A DNA stretch of 7,261 nt from an uncultured Lachnospiraceae bacterium. GTDB taxonomy: Bacteria > Bacillota > Clostridia > Lachnospirales > Lachnospiraceae. Positions within the stretch are counted from its first letter, which is position 1, and every line of letters starts with the position of its first letter. The DNA lies in NCBI GenBank assembly GCA_948665105.1, contig CAPNGW010000106.1, positions 380 to 7,640 on the forward strand, in the 5' to 3' direction. The notes under the pieces are model-generated. The model saw only the letters and a list, made by a program, of their open reading frames with translations. It was not told where the DNA came from and ran no database searches. This document shows positions 1 to 5,890 of this stretch, piece after piece. Made by a program: the position numbers and the translations under genes.

Positions 1-1
1 T

Positions 2-451
2 CGCTTCCCCATCGCTATGCATACTCTGGACGGCGGACGTATCGGTATCGCTGCACAGGCATTGGGTATCGCTGAGGGCGCACTGGAGCGCACCATCGAG
101 TACACCAAGGAGAGAAAGCAGTTCGGACGCGCCATTGCGCAGCAGCAGAACACCCAGTTCAAGCTGGCTGATATGGCTGCCAGAATTGAAGCTGCAAAGC
201 TTTTGGTTTACAAGGCTGCTATGGCAAAGGCAACTCAGAGAAACTACTCCATCGAAGCAGCAACCGCAAAATTATTTGCAGCAGAGACTGCCATGGCAGT
301 GACCACCGAGTGCGTGCAGCTCTTCGGCGGATACGGCTATATCCGTGAATATGATGTAGAGCGCATGATGCGTGATGCCAAGATTACCGAGATTTACGAA
401 GGAACCTCCGAGGTTCAGCGTATGGTAATTTCCGGCGCACTGTTGAAATAG
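2..451 (+). CDS. bcd: Acyl-CoA dehydrogenase, butyryl-CoA dehydrogenase type (3' part)
   Basis: This is the C-terminal 149 residues of a flavin acyl-CoA dehydrogenase; the 5' part lies before the window. The frame is open from base 2 (RFPIAMHTLDGGRIGIAAQA). It covers the C-terminal helical domain, including the RKQFGRAIAQQQ segment, the QLFGGYGYIREYDVERMMRD signature, and IYEGTSEVQR near the end. By family knowledge the Glu of YEGTSE (codon 398-400) is the catalytic base that removes the alpha proton of the acyl-CoA. With etfB and etfA downstream, the likely enzyme is butyryl-CoA dehydrogenase, which reduces crotonyl-CoA to butyryl-CoA using electrons from the Etf dimer, in the cytoplasm. The C-terminus (ISGALLK) looks complete. 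The stop codon lies inside the first copy of a 39-bp repeat. Exact acyl-chain specificity cannot be read from this fragment. Confidence 0.92.
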   Translation, partial: RFPIAMHTLDGGRIGIAAQALGIAEGALERTIEYTKERKQFGRAIAQQQNTQFKLADMAARIEAAKLLVYKAAMAKATQRNYSIEAATAKLFAAETAMAVTTECVQLFGGYGYIREYDVERMMRDAKITEIYEGTSEVQRMVISGALLK

Positions 452-517
452 CCGCGAAACCAGCGGATTGAGAATGGATGACAGAAATAGCCGCGAAACC
501 AGCGGATTGAAAATGGA
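445..517 (+). repeat. Two-copy 39-bp tandem repeat behind bcd
   Basis: Bases 445-478 and 484-517 are the same 34-mer with one difference (G472 versus A511), at a period of 39 bp. Each copy holds a small inverted repeat, CCGC-GAAACCA-GCGG (452-466 and 491-505), flanked by AAT/ATT that could extend the stem past a 2-nt bulge. The first copy includes the last bases and the TAG stop of bcd. A 9-nt piece, GCGGATTGA (502-510), occurs inverted at 583-591 and could pair with either copy. There are only two copies and almost no spacer, so it is not a CRISPR array. Confidence 0.85.
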
Positions 518-651
518 CAGCAAAAATATGGAGCCATGCTTGCATGAGCGTAATATTTTGGATGTACATTCGGAAGCGCAAATCAATCCGCGCAAAAACT
601 GCATCTGCATTTTATCAATAATCTAACAAAAATATAAGGAGTGAAACTACC
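518..651. other. Rest of the bcd-etfB gap, no gene seen
   Basis: The gap between bcd and etfB is 200 nt, long for genes usually packed together. Beyond the tandem repeat it holds the inverted GCGGATTGA partner (583-591), a short palindrome CATGC-TT-GCATG near 536-547, and the etfB ribosome site. No hairpin followed by a T-run is visible, so read-through from bcd is plausible. No convincing -35/-10 pair with normal spacing was found; TTGCAT (540-545) and TAATAT (551-556) are too close together. Confidence 0.5.
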
Positions 652-1434
652 GTGAAAATAATTGTATGTATTAAACAGGTACCCGATACCAAGGGTGGCG
701 TAAAGTTCAATCCAGACGGTACTTTGGACAGAGCATCCATGCTGGCTATCATGAACCCGGACGACAAGGCAGGTTTGGAGGCAGCTCTTAGAATTAAGGA
801 CGAAATGGGCGCAGAGGTAACCGTTATTACCATGGGTCTTCCCAAGGCAGAAGAAGCCCTTCGTGAGGCAATGGCTATGGGAGCCGATAAGGCAATCCTG
901 ATTACAGACCGGGTTCTGGGCGGAGCCGATACCTGGGCTACCTCCTCCACTGTTGCGGCAGGTATCCGCAACCTGGAGTATGATTTGATTATCACCGGAC
1001 GTCAGGCCATCGACGGCGACACCGCACAGGTTGGTCCCCAGATAGCAGAGCATCTTGACATCCCCGTAATTTCTTACGCTGAGGATATCCGGGTGGAAGG
1101 CGATTCCGTAATTGTAAAGAGACAGTACGAGGATCGGTATCATGAAGTTAAGGCAAAAATGCCCTGCCTGATTACCGCACTTTCCGAACTGAATGTTCCC
1201 CGTTACATGACTCCCGGCGGAATTTTCGATGCCTATGATAAGGAAGTTACCGTTTGGGGCAGAAAAGACTTAAAGGATCTGGATGATGGCGACATCGGAC
1301 TGGCAGGTTCTCCCACCAAGATTGCAAAGGCTTCCGACAAGGTTCGCAAAGGTGCCGGTGAGCGTGTGAACTTCGGTACCGCAGAGTCCGTGGAGTACAT
1401 TTTCGACAAACTGAAAGAAAAACATATCATCTAA
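652..1434 (+). CDS. etfB: Electron transfer flavoprotein, beta subunit
   Basis: The 260-residue protein has the full family length. It starts MKIIVCIKQVPDTKG and carries the conserved TGRQAIDGDTAQVGPQIAEHL segment (residues 115-135), the adenine-nucleotide/FAD-contacting signature of EtfB, followed by YMTPGGIFDAY (185-195). GTG at 652 is chosen because AAGGAG (636-641) lies 10 nt upstream and the first residues match the family. EtfB pairs with EtfA to pass electrons to the acyl-CoA dehydrogenase. In clostridial Bcd-Etf complexes the dimer also oxidises NADH and bifurcates electrons to ferredoxin and crotonyl-CoA; that this pair bifurcates is inferred from context, not proved by residues here. 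etfA follows after a 24-nt gap (12 nt if the upstream GTG is used), so the two are surely co-transcribed. Confidence 0.95.
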   Translation: MKIIVCIKQVPDTKGGVKFNPDGTLDRASMLAIMNPDDKAGLEAALRIKDEMGAEVTVITMGLPKAEEALREAMAMGADKAILITDRVLGGADTWATSSTVAAGIRNLEYDLIITGRQAIDGDTAQVGPQIAEHLDIPVISYAEDIRVEGDSVIVKRQYEDRYHEVKAKMPCLITALSELNVPRYMTPGGIFDAYDKEVTVWGRKDLKDLDDGDIGLAGSPTKIAKASDKVRKGAGERVNFGTAESVEYIFDKLKEKHII

Positions 1435-1458
1435 TAAATAAGGAAAGTGGTGAAAAGA

Positions 1459-2499
1459 ATGAGTTTAGAAGCATATAAGGGCGTATACGTATACGCACAG
1501 CAGGTTGATAACGAGTTAAGCAACATTGCTTTCGAATTAATCGGAAAAGGAAAAGAGCTGGCAAAGGACCTTAACACAGATGTAACCGCAGTATTGCTGG
1601 GTCACAATGTGAAGGGACTGGCTACTGATTTGGCAGAGTACGGCGCAGACCGGATTATCGTGGTTGACGACCCGGCACTGGAAACCTACCGCACCGAGCC
1701 TTACGCACATGCACTGTCCGCAGTGATTAACGAGTACAAGCCGGACATCGTGCTGGTAGGTGCAACCGCCATTGGACGTGACCTTGGCCCCACCGTTTCT
1801 GCAAGAGTAAAAACTGGTCTGACCGCTGACTGTACTTCCCTGGAAATCGGTGATTTCCCGTTAAATCCCCTTCCCGGCAAGGAGCAGAAGCACAACCAGC
1901 TTCTCATGACTCGTCCGGCCTTCGGCGGAAACACCATCGCTACCATTGCATGTCCGGACAACCGTCCCCAGATGGCCACTGTTCGTCCCGGCGTTATGCA
2001 GAAATTAGAGCGTGAGGCAGGCAGAACCGCAGAGATTATCGACTACAATCCGGGCTTTACCCCCAACGATAAGTACGTGGAAATCTTAAACATTATCAAG
2101 CAGGCCAAGACAACCGAGAACATCATGGAGGCAAATATCCTGGTATCCGGTGGACGTGGCGTTGGCTGCGAAGAGAACTTCCAGATGTTACAGGATTTGG
2201 CAGATGTACTGGGCGGAACTGTAAGCTGTTCCCGTGCCGTTGTTGAGAATGGCTGGAAGCCCCAGGATGTACAGGTAGGACAGACCGGTAAGACGGTTCG
2301 TCCCAATGTGTACTTTGCCATCGGTATTTCCGGCGCTATCCAGCACGTAGCTGGTATGGAGGAGTCCGATATCATCATCGCCATCAACAAGGATGAGGAT
2401 GCTCCTATCTTTGATGTGGCTGACTTCGGAATTGTAGGCGACCTTACCAAGATTGTTCCGGCTTTGACCGCAAGACTTAAAAACGATTTGGGACAGTAA
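1459..2499 (+). CDS. etfA: Electron transfer flavoprotein, alpha subunit
   Basis: 346 residues, the usual length. The N-terminal domain begins MSLEAYKGVYVYAQQ; the C-terminal FAD domain has ILVSGGRGVG (227-236), the VGQTGKTVRPNVYFAIGISG stretch (273-292), GAIQHVAGM (292-300) and IFDVADFGIVGD (317-328), the classic EtfA FAD-binding signature. ATG at 1459 is preferred over GTG at 1447 because GTGGTG (1447-1452) can serve as the ribosome site 6 nt upstream and MSLEAYKG is a family-like beginning; the GTG would add MVKR and lacks a well-spaced site. EtfA binds the FAD that hands electrons to the dehydrogenase. It is the last gene of the operon, ending 33 nt before a strong terminator hairpin. No residue appears missing. 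Confidence 0.94.
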   Translation: MSLEAYKGVYVYAQQVDNELSNIAFELIGKGKELAKDLNTDVTAVLLGHNVKGLATDLAEYGADRIIVVDDPALETYRTEPYAHALSAVINEYKPDIVLVGATAIGRDLGPTVSARVKTGLTADCTSLEIGDFPLNPLPGKEQKHNQLLMTRPAFGGNTIATIACPDNRPQMATVRPGVMQKLEREAGRTAEIIDYNPGFTPNDKYVEILNIIKQAKTTENIMEANILVSGGRGVGCEENFQMLQDLADVLGGTVSCSRAVVENGWKPQDVQVGQTGKTVRPNVYFAIGISGAIQHVAGMEESDIIIAINKDEDAPIFDVADFGIVGDLTKIVPALTARLKNDLGQ

Positions 2500-2532
2500 G
2501 ATAAGCGTGAGCTGAGGAAAATGTCAAAAAGG

Positions 2533-2573
2533 AATACCGGGAAGAACCGTTGAAGGTTTTTCCCGGTATTTTT
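2533..2573 (+). terminator. Rho-independent terminator of the etf operon
   Basis: Bases 2533-2548 pair with 2555-2570 in a 16-bp stem with one G-T pair and a 6-nt loop (GTTGAA). The core is ATACCGGGAA/TTCCCGGTAT, and the 3' arm runs into TTTTT (2569-2573). It lies 33 nt after the etfA stop and ends the bcd-etfBA transcript. Confidence 0.9.
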
Positions 2574-2609
2574 AATCATATAGAAAACGAAGTTTCCTAT
2601 ATGATTAAA
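2571..2609. repeat. 39-nt near-perfect palindrome directly after the terminator
   Basis: Bases 2571-2588 pair with 2592-2609 over 18 positions with a single mismatch (A2584/C2596) and a 3-nt loop (GAA). The outer 13 bp are A/T-rich (TTTAATCATATAG). The stem begins inside the T-run of the etf terminator. No T-run follows on either strand, so it does not look like a second terminator. It may be the left part of a dispersed intergenic element together with 2625-2696. Confidence 0.8.
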
Positions 2610-2624
2610 ACCTTCCAGGAGTAT

Positions 2625-2696
2625 GCGCACTCGCGCGAAGAGGAATGGTGTCGCAAGCGACCGCGCTCGGCGCGAGAATGTGCTTTGGCACATTCT
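2625..2696. repeat. GC-rich nested hairpins upstream of the regulator promoter
   Basis: CTCGCGC (2630-2636) pairs with GCGCGAG (2670-2676). Inside sits GTCG-CAAG-CGAC (2650-2661). Next to it AGAATGTGC (2675-2683) pairs perfectly with GCACATTCT (2688-2696) over a TTTG loop. GTGC (2680-2683) could instead pair with GCAC (2627-2630), so two folds compete. Base composition is far more GC-rich than the A/T-rich promoter next to it. The pattern is that of a dispersed intergenic repeat; copy number cannot be judged from this window. Confidence 0.65.
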
Positions 2697-2704
2697 ATAA
2701 TATT

Positions 2705-2736
2705 TTCAATGTTTTTTCAATTTTTTTAAGTATAAT
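2705..2736 (+). promoter_or_regulatory. Promoter of the two-component operon with paired TTCAAT sites
   Basis: A perfect -10 box TATAAT lies at 2731-2736, 22 nt before the start codon. No good -35 hexamer is found 16-18 bp upstream. Instead two TTCAAT hexamers (2705-2710 and 2716-2721, period 11 bp) cover the -35 region and end 9 nt before the -10 box. This is the layout of promoters activated by PhoB/PhoP-type response regulators, which bind direct repeats one helical turn apart in place of a -35 box. The same pair occurs again at 4731-4747. Control by the gene's own product is an inference. Confidence 0.6.
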
Positions 2737-2758
2737 GAGGACAAGGGGAGGTATCAAA

Positions 2759-3442
2759 ATGAGACTTTTACTTGTTGAGGATGAAAAAAGGATGGCCCAG
2801 GCCCTTTATGAGCTCCTGCGCCTTGAAAAGTACCAGGTGGACCATTTTGCTGACGGTGTTGATGGACTGGAAGCGGCAAAGAGTGGCGTTTACGACATTA
2901 TCATTCTTGACGTCATGCTTCCTGGAATGGACGGATGTAAAATCGCCAGGGTGATACGGCAAACAGGCATCCGTACACCCATTCTTATGCTGACGGCAAA
3001 GGCCCAGCTGGATGATAAGGTTACGGGGCTTGACAGCGGCGCTGATGACTATCTGACAAAACCCTTCATGACAAGGGAATTGCTGGCAAGGCTTCGTGCC
3101 CTGGGCAGAAGAAGCATTGATGCTCCCGACGGAACATTGAGCTATGGAGATATTGTCCTTAATACGAATACCTGCACGCTTTCCTGTGTTACCAACGGAC
3201 AAAGGGTGCGGCTCAGTGAAAAGGAATACCGAATTCTGGAATATCTGATTGCCAATCAGAGACAGATTCTGACCCGTGAACAGCTTGCAGTGAGGATTTG
3301 GGGTCTTGAAAGCGATGCAGAATACAACAATGTGGAGGTATATATGTCCTTTACCCGAAGGAAGCTGGCCTTTGTGGAAGCCAGAACTGAGATTAAGGCT
3401 GTCAGAGGAGTCGGCTATGAATTGAGGTGTGGCAATGTTTAG
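2759..3442 (+). CDS. Response regulator, OmpR/PhoB family
   Basis: 227 residues, the normal length. The receiver domain (about 1-115) has the acidic pair E7/D8, the phosphate-accepting D51 in IIILDVMLPGMDG, T79 in MLTAKA, and K101 in YLTKPF. The C-terminal winged-helix DNA-binding domain (about 125-225) shows LSEKEYRILEYLIANQRQILTREQL and ends with VYMSFTRRKL and VRGVGYEL. ATG at 2759 is chosen over upstream in-frame codons because GGAGGT (2747-2752) lies 6 nt before it and the receiver begins at once (MRLLLVEDE). It works with the sensor kinase whose frame overlaps its end by 8 nt. Its role is to bind DNA when phosphorylated; the likely sites are the TTCAAT pairs before this gene and before the VTC gene. 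The signal is unknown; no gene symbol is justified. Confidence 0.93.
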   Translation: MRLLLVEDEKRMAQALYELLRLEKYQVDHFADGVDGLEAAKSGVYDIIILDVMLPGMDGCKIARVIRQTGIRTPILMLTAKAQLDDKVTGLDSGADDYLTKPFMTRELLARLRALGRRSIDAPDGTLSYGDIVLNTNTCTLSCVTNGQRVRLSEKEYRILEYLIANQRQILTREQLAVRIWGLESDAEYNNVEVYMSFTRRKLAFVEARTEIKAVRGVGYELRCGNV

Positions 3443-4670
3443 AAAATCAAGATGGAAAATTGTGGCATCTCTCATGTCTGTGCTGATTTTCCTGTGGTCA
3501 GGCATGCTCACCGTTATTTACGCCTCCAGCTACTATGAGATGTCAAAGCATAACCGTAAAATGCTGGCGGAGCATGCTGCCCTATACTCACTGGAGCATC
3601 CTCCGGAGGGTTTTGCTTCCGTAAAACCGCCCCCCGACATGGGTGCCCCCCATTATTCGGAATTGCCGGAATTCAAGCTGTCTACCTTCTATTCCGTTGC
3701 AATCTCCTATGACGGTAAAATTCTTGAAACCCATAACGATAAAAGGGAGATTTATACGGATGAGGAGCTTCAGGCCATGGCCCTGGAAATACTGGATAAG
3801 GACGGGACGGCAGGGGTGAAAAACAGTCTGGCATATTATATGGCGGATAAGGGAGGATATGTGCTGGCTGCCTTTATGGACAACACCATTATCAACGGAA
3901 ATATGCTCACCTTGTTTCGCTATACGCTTATCTTCGGCGGAGCTGCCATTCTTGTGTTTTTCTTCCTGGCGGTATACCTTGCAAAGAGAATTGTCAAGCC
4001 CCTGGAAGACAGCTATCAGAAGCAAAAGCAGTTTGTTTCGGATGCCGGTCACGAGCTGAAAACGCCGATATCGGTGGTCAGCGCCAATGCGGAGCTTTTG
4101 TCAAGGGAAATCGGAGACAACCAATGGCTTGCCAACATCCAGTACGAAAATGAACGGATGGGAGTGCTTGTGGAGCAGCTATTGGAGCTTGCCCGCACAG
4201 AGAATGTAATGCCCAAGATGGAAGCTATCGATTTGAGCCGTCTTGTAACCGGCGAAGCTCTTCCCTTTGAAAGTGTAGCCTTTGAAAAGGGGTTAACCCT
4301 TAAGGTGGATGTGGAAGATGGATTGGGCGTCAAGGGATACAGCCCACAGCTTAAGCAGCTGGTATCTATTTTGCTGGATAATGGGATACGCCACGGCTCC
4401 GGTGGAAAAGCCGTATGTTTGGCACTGAGTAAAGAACAAAAATATGTAAAACTGTCAGTCGTCAATCAGGGAGAGGAAATTCCTTCAAAACAGAAAGAAC
4501 AGTTATTTGAACGGTTCTATCGTCTTGATTCTGTCAGAAACAGCGAAGACAAGCACTATGGACTTGGCCTTGCAATTGCCAAAGCAATCGTGACTGCCCA
4601 TGGCGGAAAGATAGATCTTCACTGCTATGACGGGTTTGTGGAGTTTCAAGTATTGCTTCCGTCTGGGTAA
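3435..4670 (+). CDS. Membrane sensor histidine kinase
   Basis: 411 residues. One membrane segment lies at about 8-30 and a second at about 160-183, enclosing an outside domain of roughly 130 residues with a Pro-rich stretch (KPPPDMGAP, 64-72) and no sensor fold that I recognise. The HAMP linker is very short: only KRIVKPLEDSYQKQKQ separates the membrane from the dimerisation helix. The H-box is SDAGHELKTP with phospho-accepting H206. The ATPase domain has the N-box LLDNGIRH (N316), a G1 box VVNQGEEIP in which Asn replaces the usual Asp, the F-box FERFYRLD, and the G2 box YGLGLAIAK. ATG at 3435 is preferred over GTG at 3429 because GAGGTG (3424-3429) sits 5 nt before it. The 8-nt overlap with the regulator indicates translational coupling. 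Confidence 0.92.
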   Translation: MFRKSRWKIVASLMSVLIFLWSGMLTVIYASSYYEMSKHNRKMLAEHAALYSLEHPPEGFASVKPPPDMGAPHYSELPEFKLSTFYSVAISYDGKILETHNDKREIYTDEELQAMALEILDKDGTAGVKNSLAYYMADKGGYVLAAFMDNTIINGNMLTLFRYTLIFGGAAILVFFFLAVYLAKRIVKPLEDSYQKQKQFVSDAGHELKTPISVVSANAELLSREIGDNQWLANIQYENERMGVLVEQLLELARTENVMPKMEAIDLSRLVTGEALPFESVAFEKGLTLKVDVEDGLGVKGYSPQLKQLVSILLDNGIRHGSGGKAVCLALSKEQKYVKLSVVNQGEEIPSKQKEQLFERFYRLDSVRNSEDKHYGLGLAIAKAIVTAHGGKIDLHCYDGFVEFQVLLPSG

Positions 4671-4687
4671 GCGGGATGTGGCAGCGG

Positions 4688-4725
4688 TACCCTCTCTTGA
4701 CAAGGGTATAATAATTGAATATTTT
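4688..4725 (+). promoter_or_regulatory. Possible weak promoter behind the sensor kinase
   Basis: TTGACA (4697-4702) and TATTTT (4720-4725) are spaced by 17 bp, a formally good sigma-A arrangement. TATAAT also occurs at 4707-4712 but is too close to TTGACA. The -35 box lies in the loop of an inverted repeat, TACCCT (4688-4693)/AGGGTA (4703-4708). RNA from here would start near 4732 and meet the terminator at 4750-4793 after about 60 nt, so it would give either a very short RNA or an attenuated leader. This may be chance. Confidence 0.3.
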
Positions 4726-4730
4726 GTGTC

Positions 4731-4763
4731 TTCAATATAAGTTCAATCTTCCTCCTGTACAAT
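4731..4763 (+). promoter_or_regulatory. Candidate regulator-dependent promoter of the VTC operon
   Basis: TTCAAT occurs at 4731-4736 and 4742-4747 with the same 11-bp period as in the regulator promoter. Ten nt further is TACAAT (4758-4763), one base from a consensus -10 box; the gap at the regulator promoter is 9 nt. A start near 4770 would follow. Because the -10 box lies in the 5' arm and loop of the terminator hairpin, RNA from this promoter would not contain the 5' half of that hairpin. The motif match is seen directly; promoter function is inferred. Confidence 0.45.
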
Positions 4764-4793
4764 GATTTCATCAAAGTACAGGAGGACTTTTTT
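4750..4793 (+). terminator. Rho-independent terminator of the two-component operon
   Basis: Bases 4750-4760 (TCCTCCTGTAC) pair perfectly with 4776-4786 in an 11-bp stem. The 15-nt loop holds a small inner ATGA/TCAT helix. The 3' arm is followed by CTTTTTT (4787-4793). It lies 80 nt after the sensor kinase stop and should end that transcript. The minus-strand side has no T-run, so it acts one way. Confidence 0.9.
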
Positions 4794-4798
4794 ATAAG

Positions 4799-5113
4799 AT
4801 GAGTTGCCCGACAAATGATGCTTTGTCAGATTGTGCGTGGTAAATAGCACAAATTGTATTCCACTGTTGTTCCGGGTTCCGAATCTAAGAGCCTCTAAAT
4901 GTTCTGGGGAAAGCTCCCCTACCCGGACGCAACCGCCCTCTATGCGCCGTCCATAGCGCAAAACGGGCTTTCGTCGGCATCCGTGCCATCGAATTGCTGG
5001 TTGCAGACAGAACATTAAGACGCTCTAAGATTCTGCACAGTCACAAATCGGAATACAATTTGTGCTATTTGCCCATCCCAGTTTTGAAAAGCATCATTTG
5101 TCGGGCAACTCAT
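4799..5113. repeat. 315-nt element with long inverted arms
   Basis: The ends are a perfect 26-bp inverted repeat (4799-4824 with 5088-5113, starting ATGAGTTGCCCGAC). After 17 unpaired nt on both sides comes a perfect 21-bp block (4842-4862 with 5050-5070). After 18 and 16 nt comes a third block (4881-4906 with 5008-5033) matching at 23 of 26 positions. The centre (4907-5007) has small hairpins: GGGGA-AAGC-TCCCC (4906-4919), TGCGC/GCGCA around 4943-4960, and GCAACC (4929-4934) facing GGTTGC (4999-5004). Each arm can also fold locally, for example GACAAA/TTTGTC (4810-4827), TTGTGC/GCACAA (4831-4852) and CACAAAT/ATTTGTG (5042-5064). No clear target-site duplication flanks it. It is either a miniature inverted-repeat transposable element or a structured leader RNA of the VTC operon. 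Confidence 0.85.
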
Positions 5114-5188
5114 GAGATGATGCTGGGCTTAAAAGGGGATTTTCAACCCCGAAACTTATGGGAAAGTACTTCGGAAAGGAGTGGGAAA
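5114..5188 (+). other. Short leader before the VTC gene
   Basis: Between the inverted-repeat element and the VTC start there is only a 4-bp GGGG/CCCC hairpin (5135-5150), too weak to be a terminator, and a good ribosome site AAAGGAG (5175-5181) 7 nt before ATG 5189. No -35/-10 pair was found here, so the operon promoter probably lies further upstream. Confidence 0.5.
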
Positions 5189-5860
5189 ATGAAATACCGG
5201 CACGAATGGAAGCATGAGATAAGCTACGGCGATATCATGATTTTAAGGCAAAGGCTTTCCACAGTAGCAAAACAGGATTCTCATACGATAGACGGCAAAT
5301 ATGGAATTCGGAGCCTTTATTTTGACAATTCCTCAGATAAGGTACTGCGGGAAAAGACGGACGGTGTAAATCTCCGTGAGAAATTCCGAATTCGCTTTTA
5401 TAACGGCGATACTTCATTTATCAGGCTGGAAAAGAAAAGTAAGGCCAACGGACTTTGTCTGAAGGAAAGCGCTGCCTGTACAAGGGAGCTGGCTCAGGCG
5501 ATTGTGGATGGGGAATACAGCCTCATGATGCAAAGGGGTGAGCCCCTTATGGAAGAACTCTACAGCAAGATGATGAGTCAGGGACTTCGTCCCAAGGTAA
5601 TCGTGGACTACACAAGGGAACCCTTTGTGTTTGCACCCGGCAATGTCCGTGTGACCTTGGACTACAATCTCCGGTTAGGCTTGCAGTGTACCGGCTTTCT
5701 GAGGGATGACTGTGTTACGGTTCCCCCAGGCGGTGCACCTGCGGTTCTGGAAGTGAAATGGGACGAATACCTGCCGGACATTATCCGTGATGTTGTACAG
5801 CTGAGAAATTGCCGGACCAGTGCATTTTCAAAATATGCCGTGTGCAGAATCTACGGCTAA
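5189..5860 (+). CDS. VTC-domain protein, polyphosphate polymerase type
   Basis: 223 residues, about the size of a stand-alone VTC domain. In order: RHEWKHEIS (4-12), RSLYFDN (41-47), REKFRIRFYNG (63-73), FIRLEKKSK (78-85), RPKVIVDYTREPF (134-146), VRVTLDYNLR (153-162), VLEVKWDEYLP (186-196) and SKYAVCR (214-220). The alternating basic and acidic residues (K8, R67, R69, K82, R143, E188, K215) fit the triphosphate-tunnel barrel, where they hold polyphosphate and metal. In yeast Vtc4 this domain makes polyphosphate from ATP; bacterial stand-alone members are assigned the same chemistry largely by similarity. There is no membrane segment, so it is cytoplasmic, perhaps docked to the DUF4956 protein encoded next. 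An in-frame TTG at 4994 is rejected because it would translate the inverted repeat; ATG 5189 has AAAGGAG just upstream. Confidence 0.88.
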   Translation: MKYRHEWKHEISYGDIMILRQRLSTVAKQDSHTIDGKYGIRSLYFDNSSDKVLREKTDGVNLREKFRIRFYNGDTSFIRLEKKSKANGLCLKESAACTRELAQAIVDGEYSLMMQRGEPLMEELYSKMMSQGLRPKVIVDYTREPFVFAPGNVRVTLDYNLRLGLQCTGFLRDDCVTVPPGGAPAVLEVKWDEYLPDIIRDVVQLRNCRTSAFSKYAVCRIYG

Positions 5861-5890
5861 ACCAAAAAAGTATAAAAGGAGAAACAAAGT

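Noticed and set aside
445..517. CRISPR array
   Set aside because: Only two copies, 5 nt between them, no unique spacers and no cas genes.
583..1143. Minus-strand open frame of 186 codons opposite etfB
   Set aside because: It is antisense to a clear etfB gene and has no domain that I recognise.
2043..2693. Minus-strand open frame of 216 codons opposite the end of etfA
   Set aside because: It spans the etfA terminator and two palindromes and has no family signature.
2645..2758. Longer response regulator starting at 2645
   Set aside because: The extra 38 codons cross the GC-rich repeat and the promoter; the receiver domain begins at ATG 2759 behind GGAGGT.
4743..5015. Minus-strand open frame of 90 codons across the inverted repeat and terminator
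   Set aside because: It reads through a terminator hairpin and one arm of a palindrome; no recognisable domain and no ribosome site of note.
4799..5113. Retron-type msr/msd RNA
   Set aside because: The long inverted arms recall retron RNAs, but no reverse transcriptase gene is near and the next gene is a VTC protein.
4994..5188. N-terminal extension of the VTC protein from an in-frame TTG at 4994
   Set aside because: It would translate the right arm of the inverted-repeat element, shows no family similarity, and ATG 5189 has a well-placed ribosome site and starts with the family motif.
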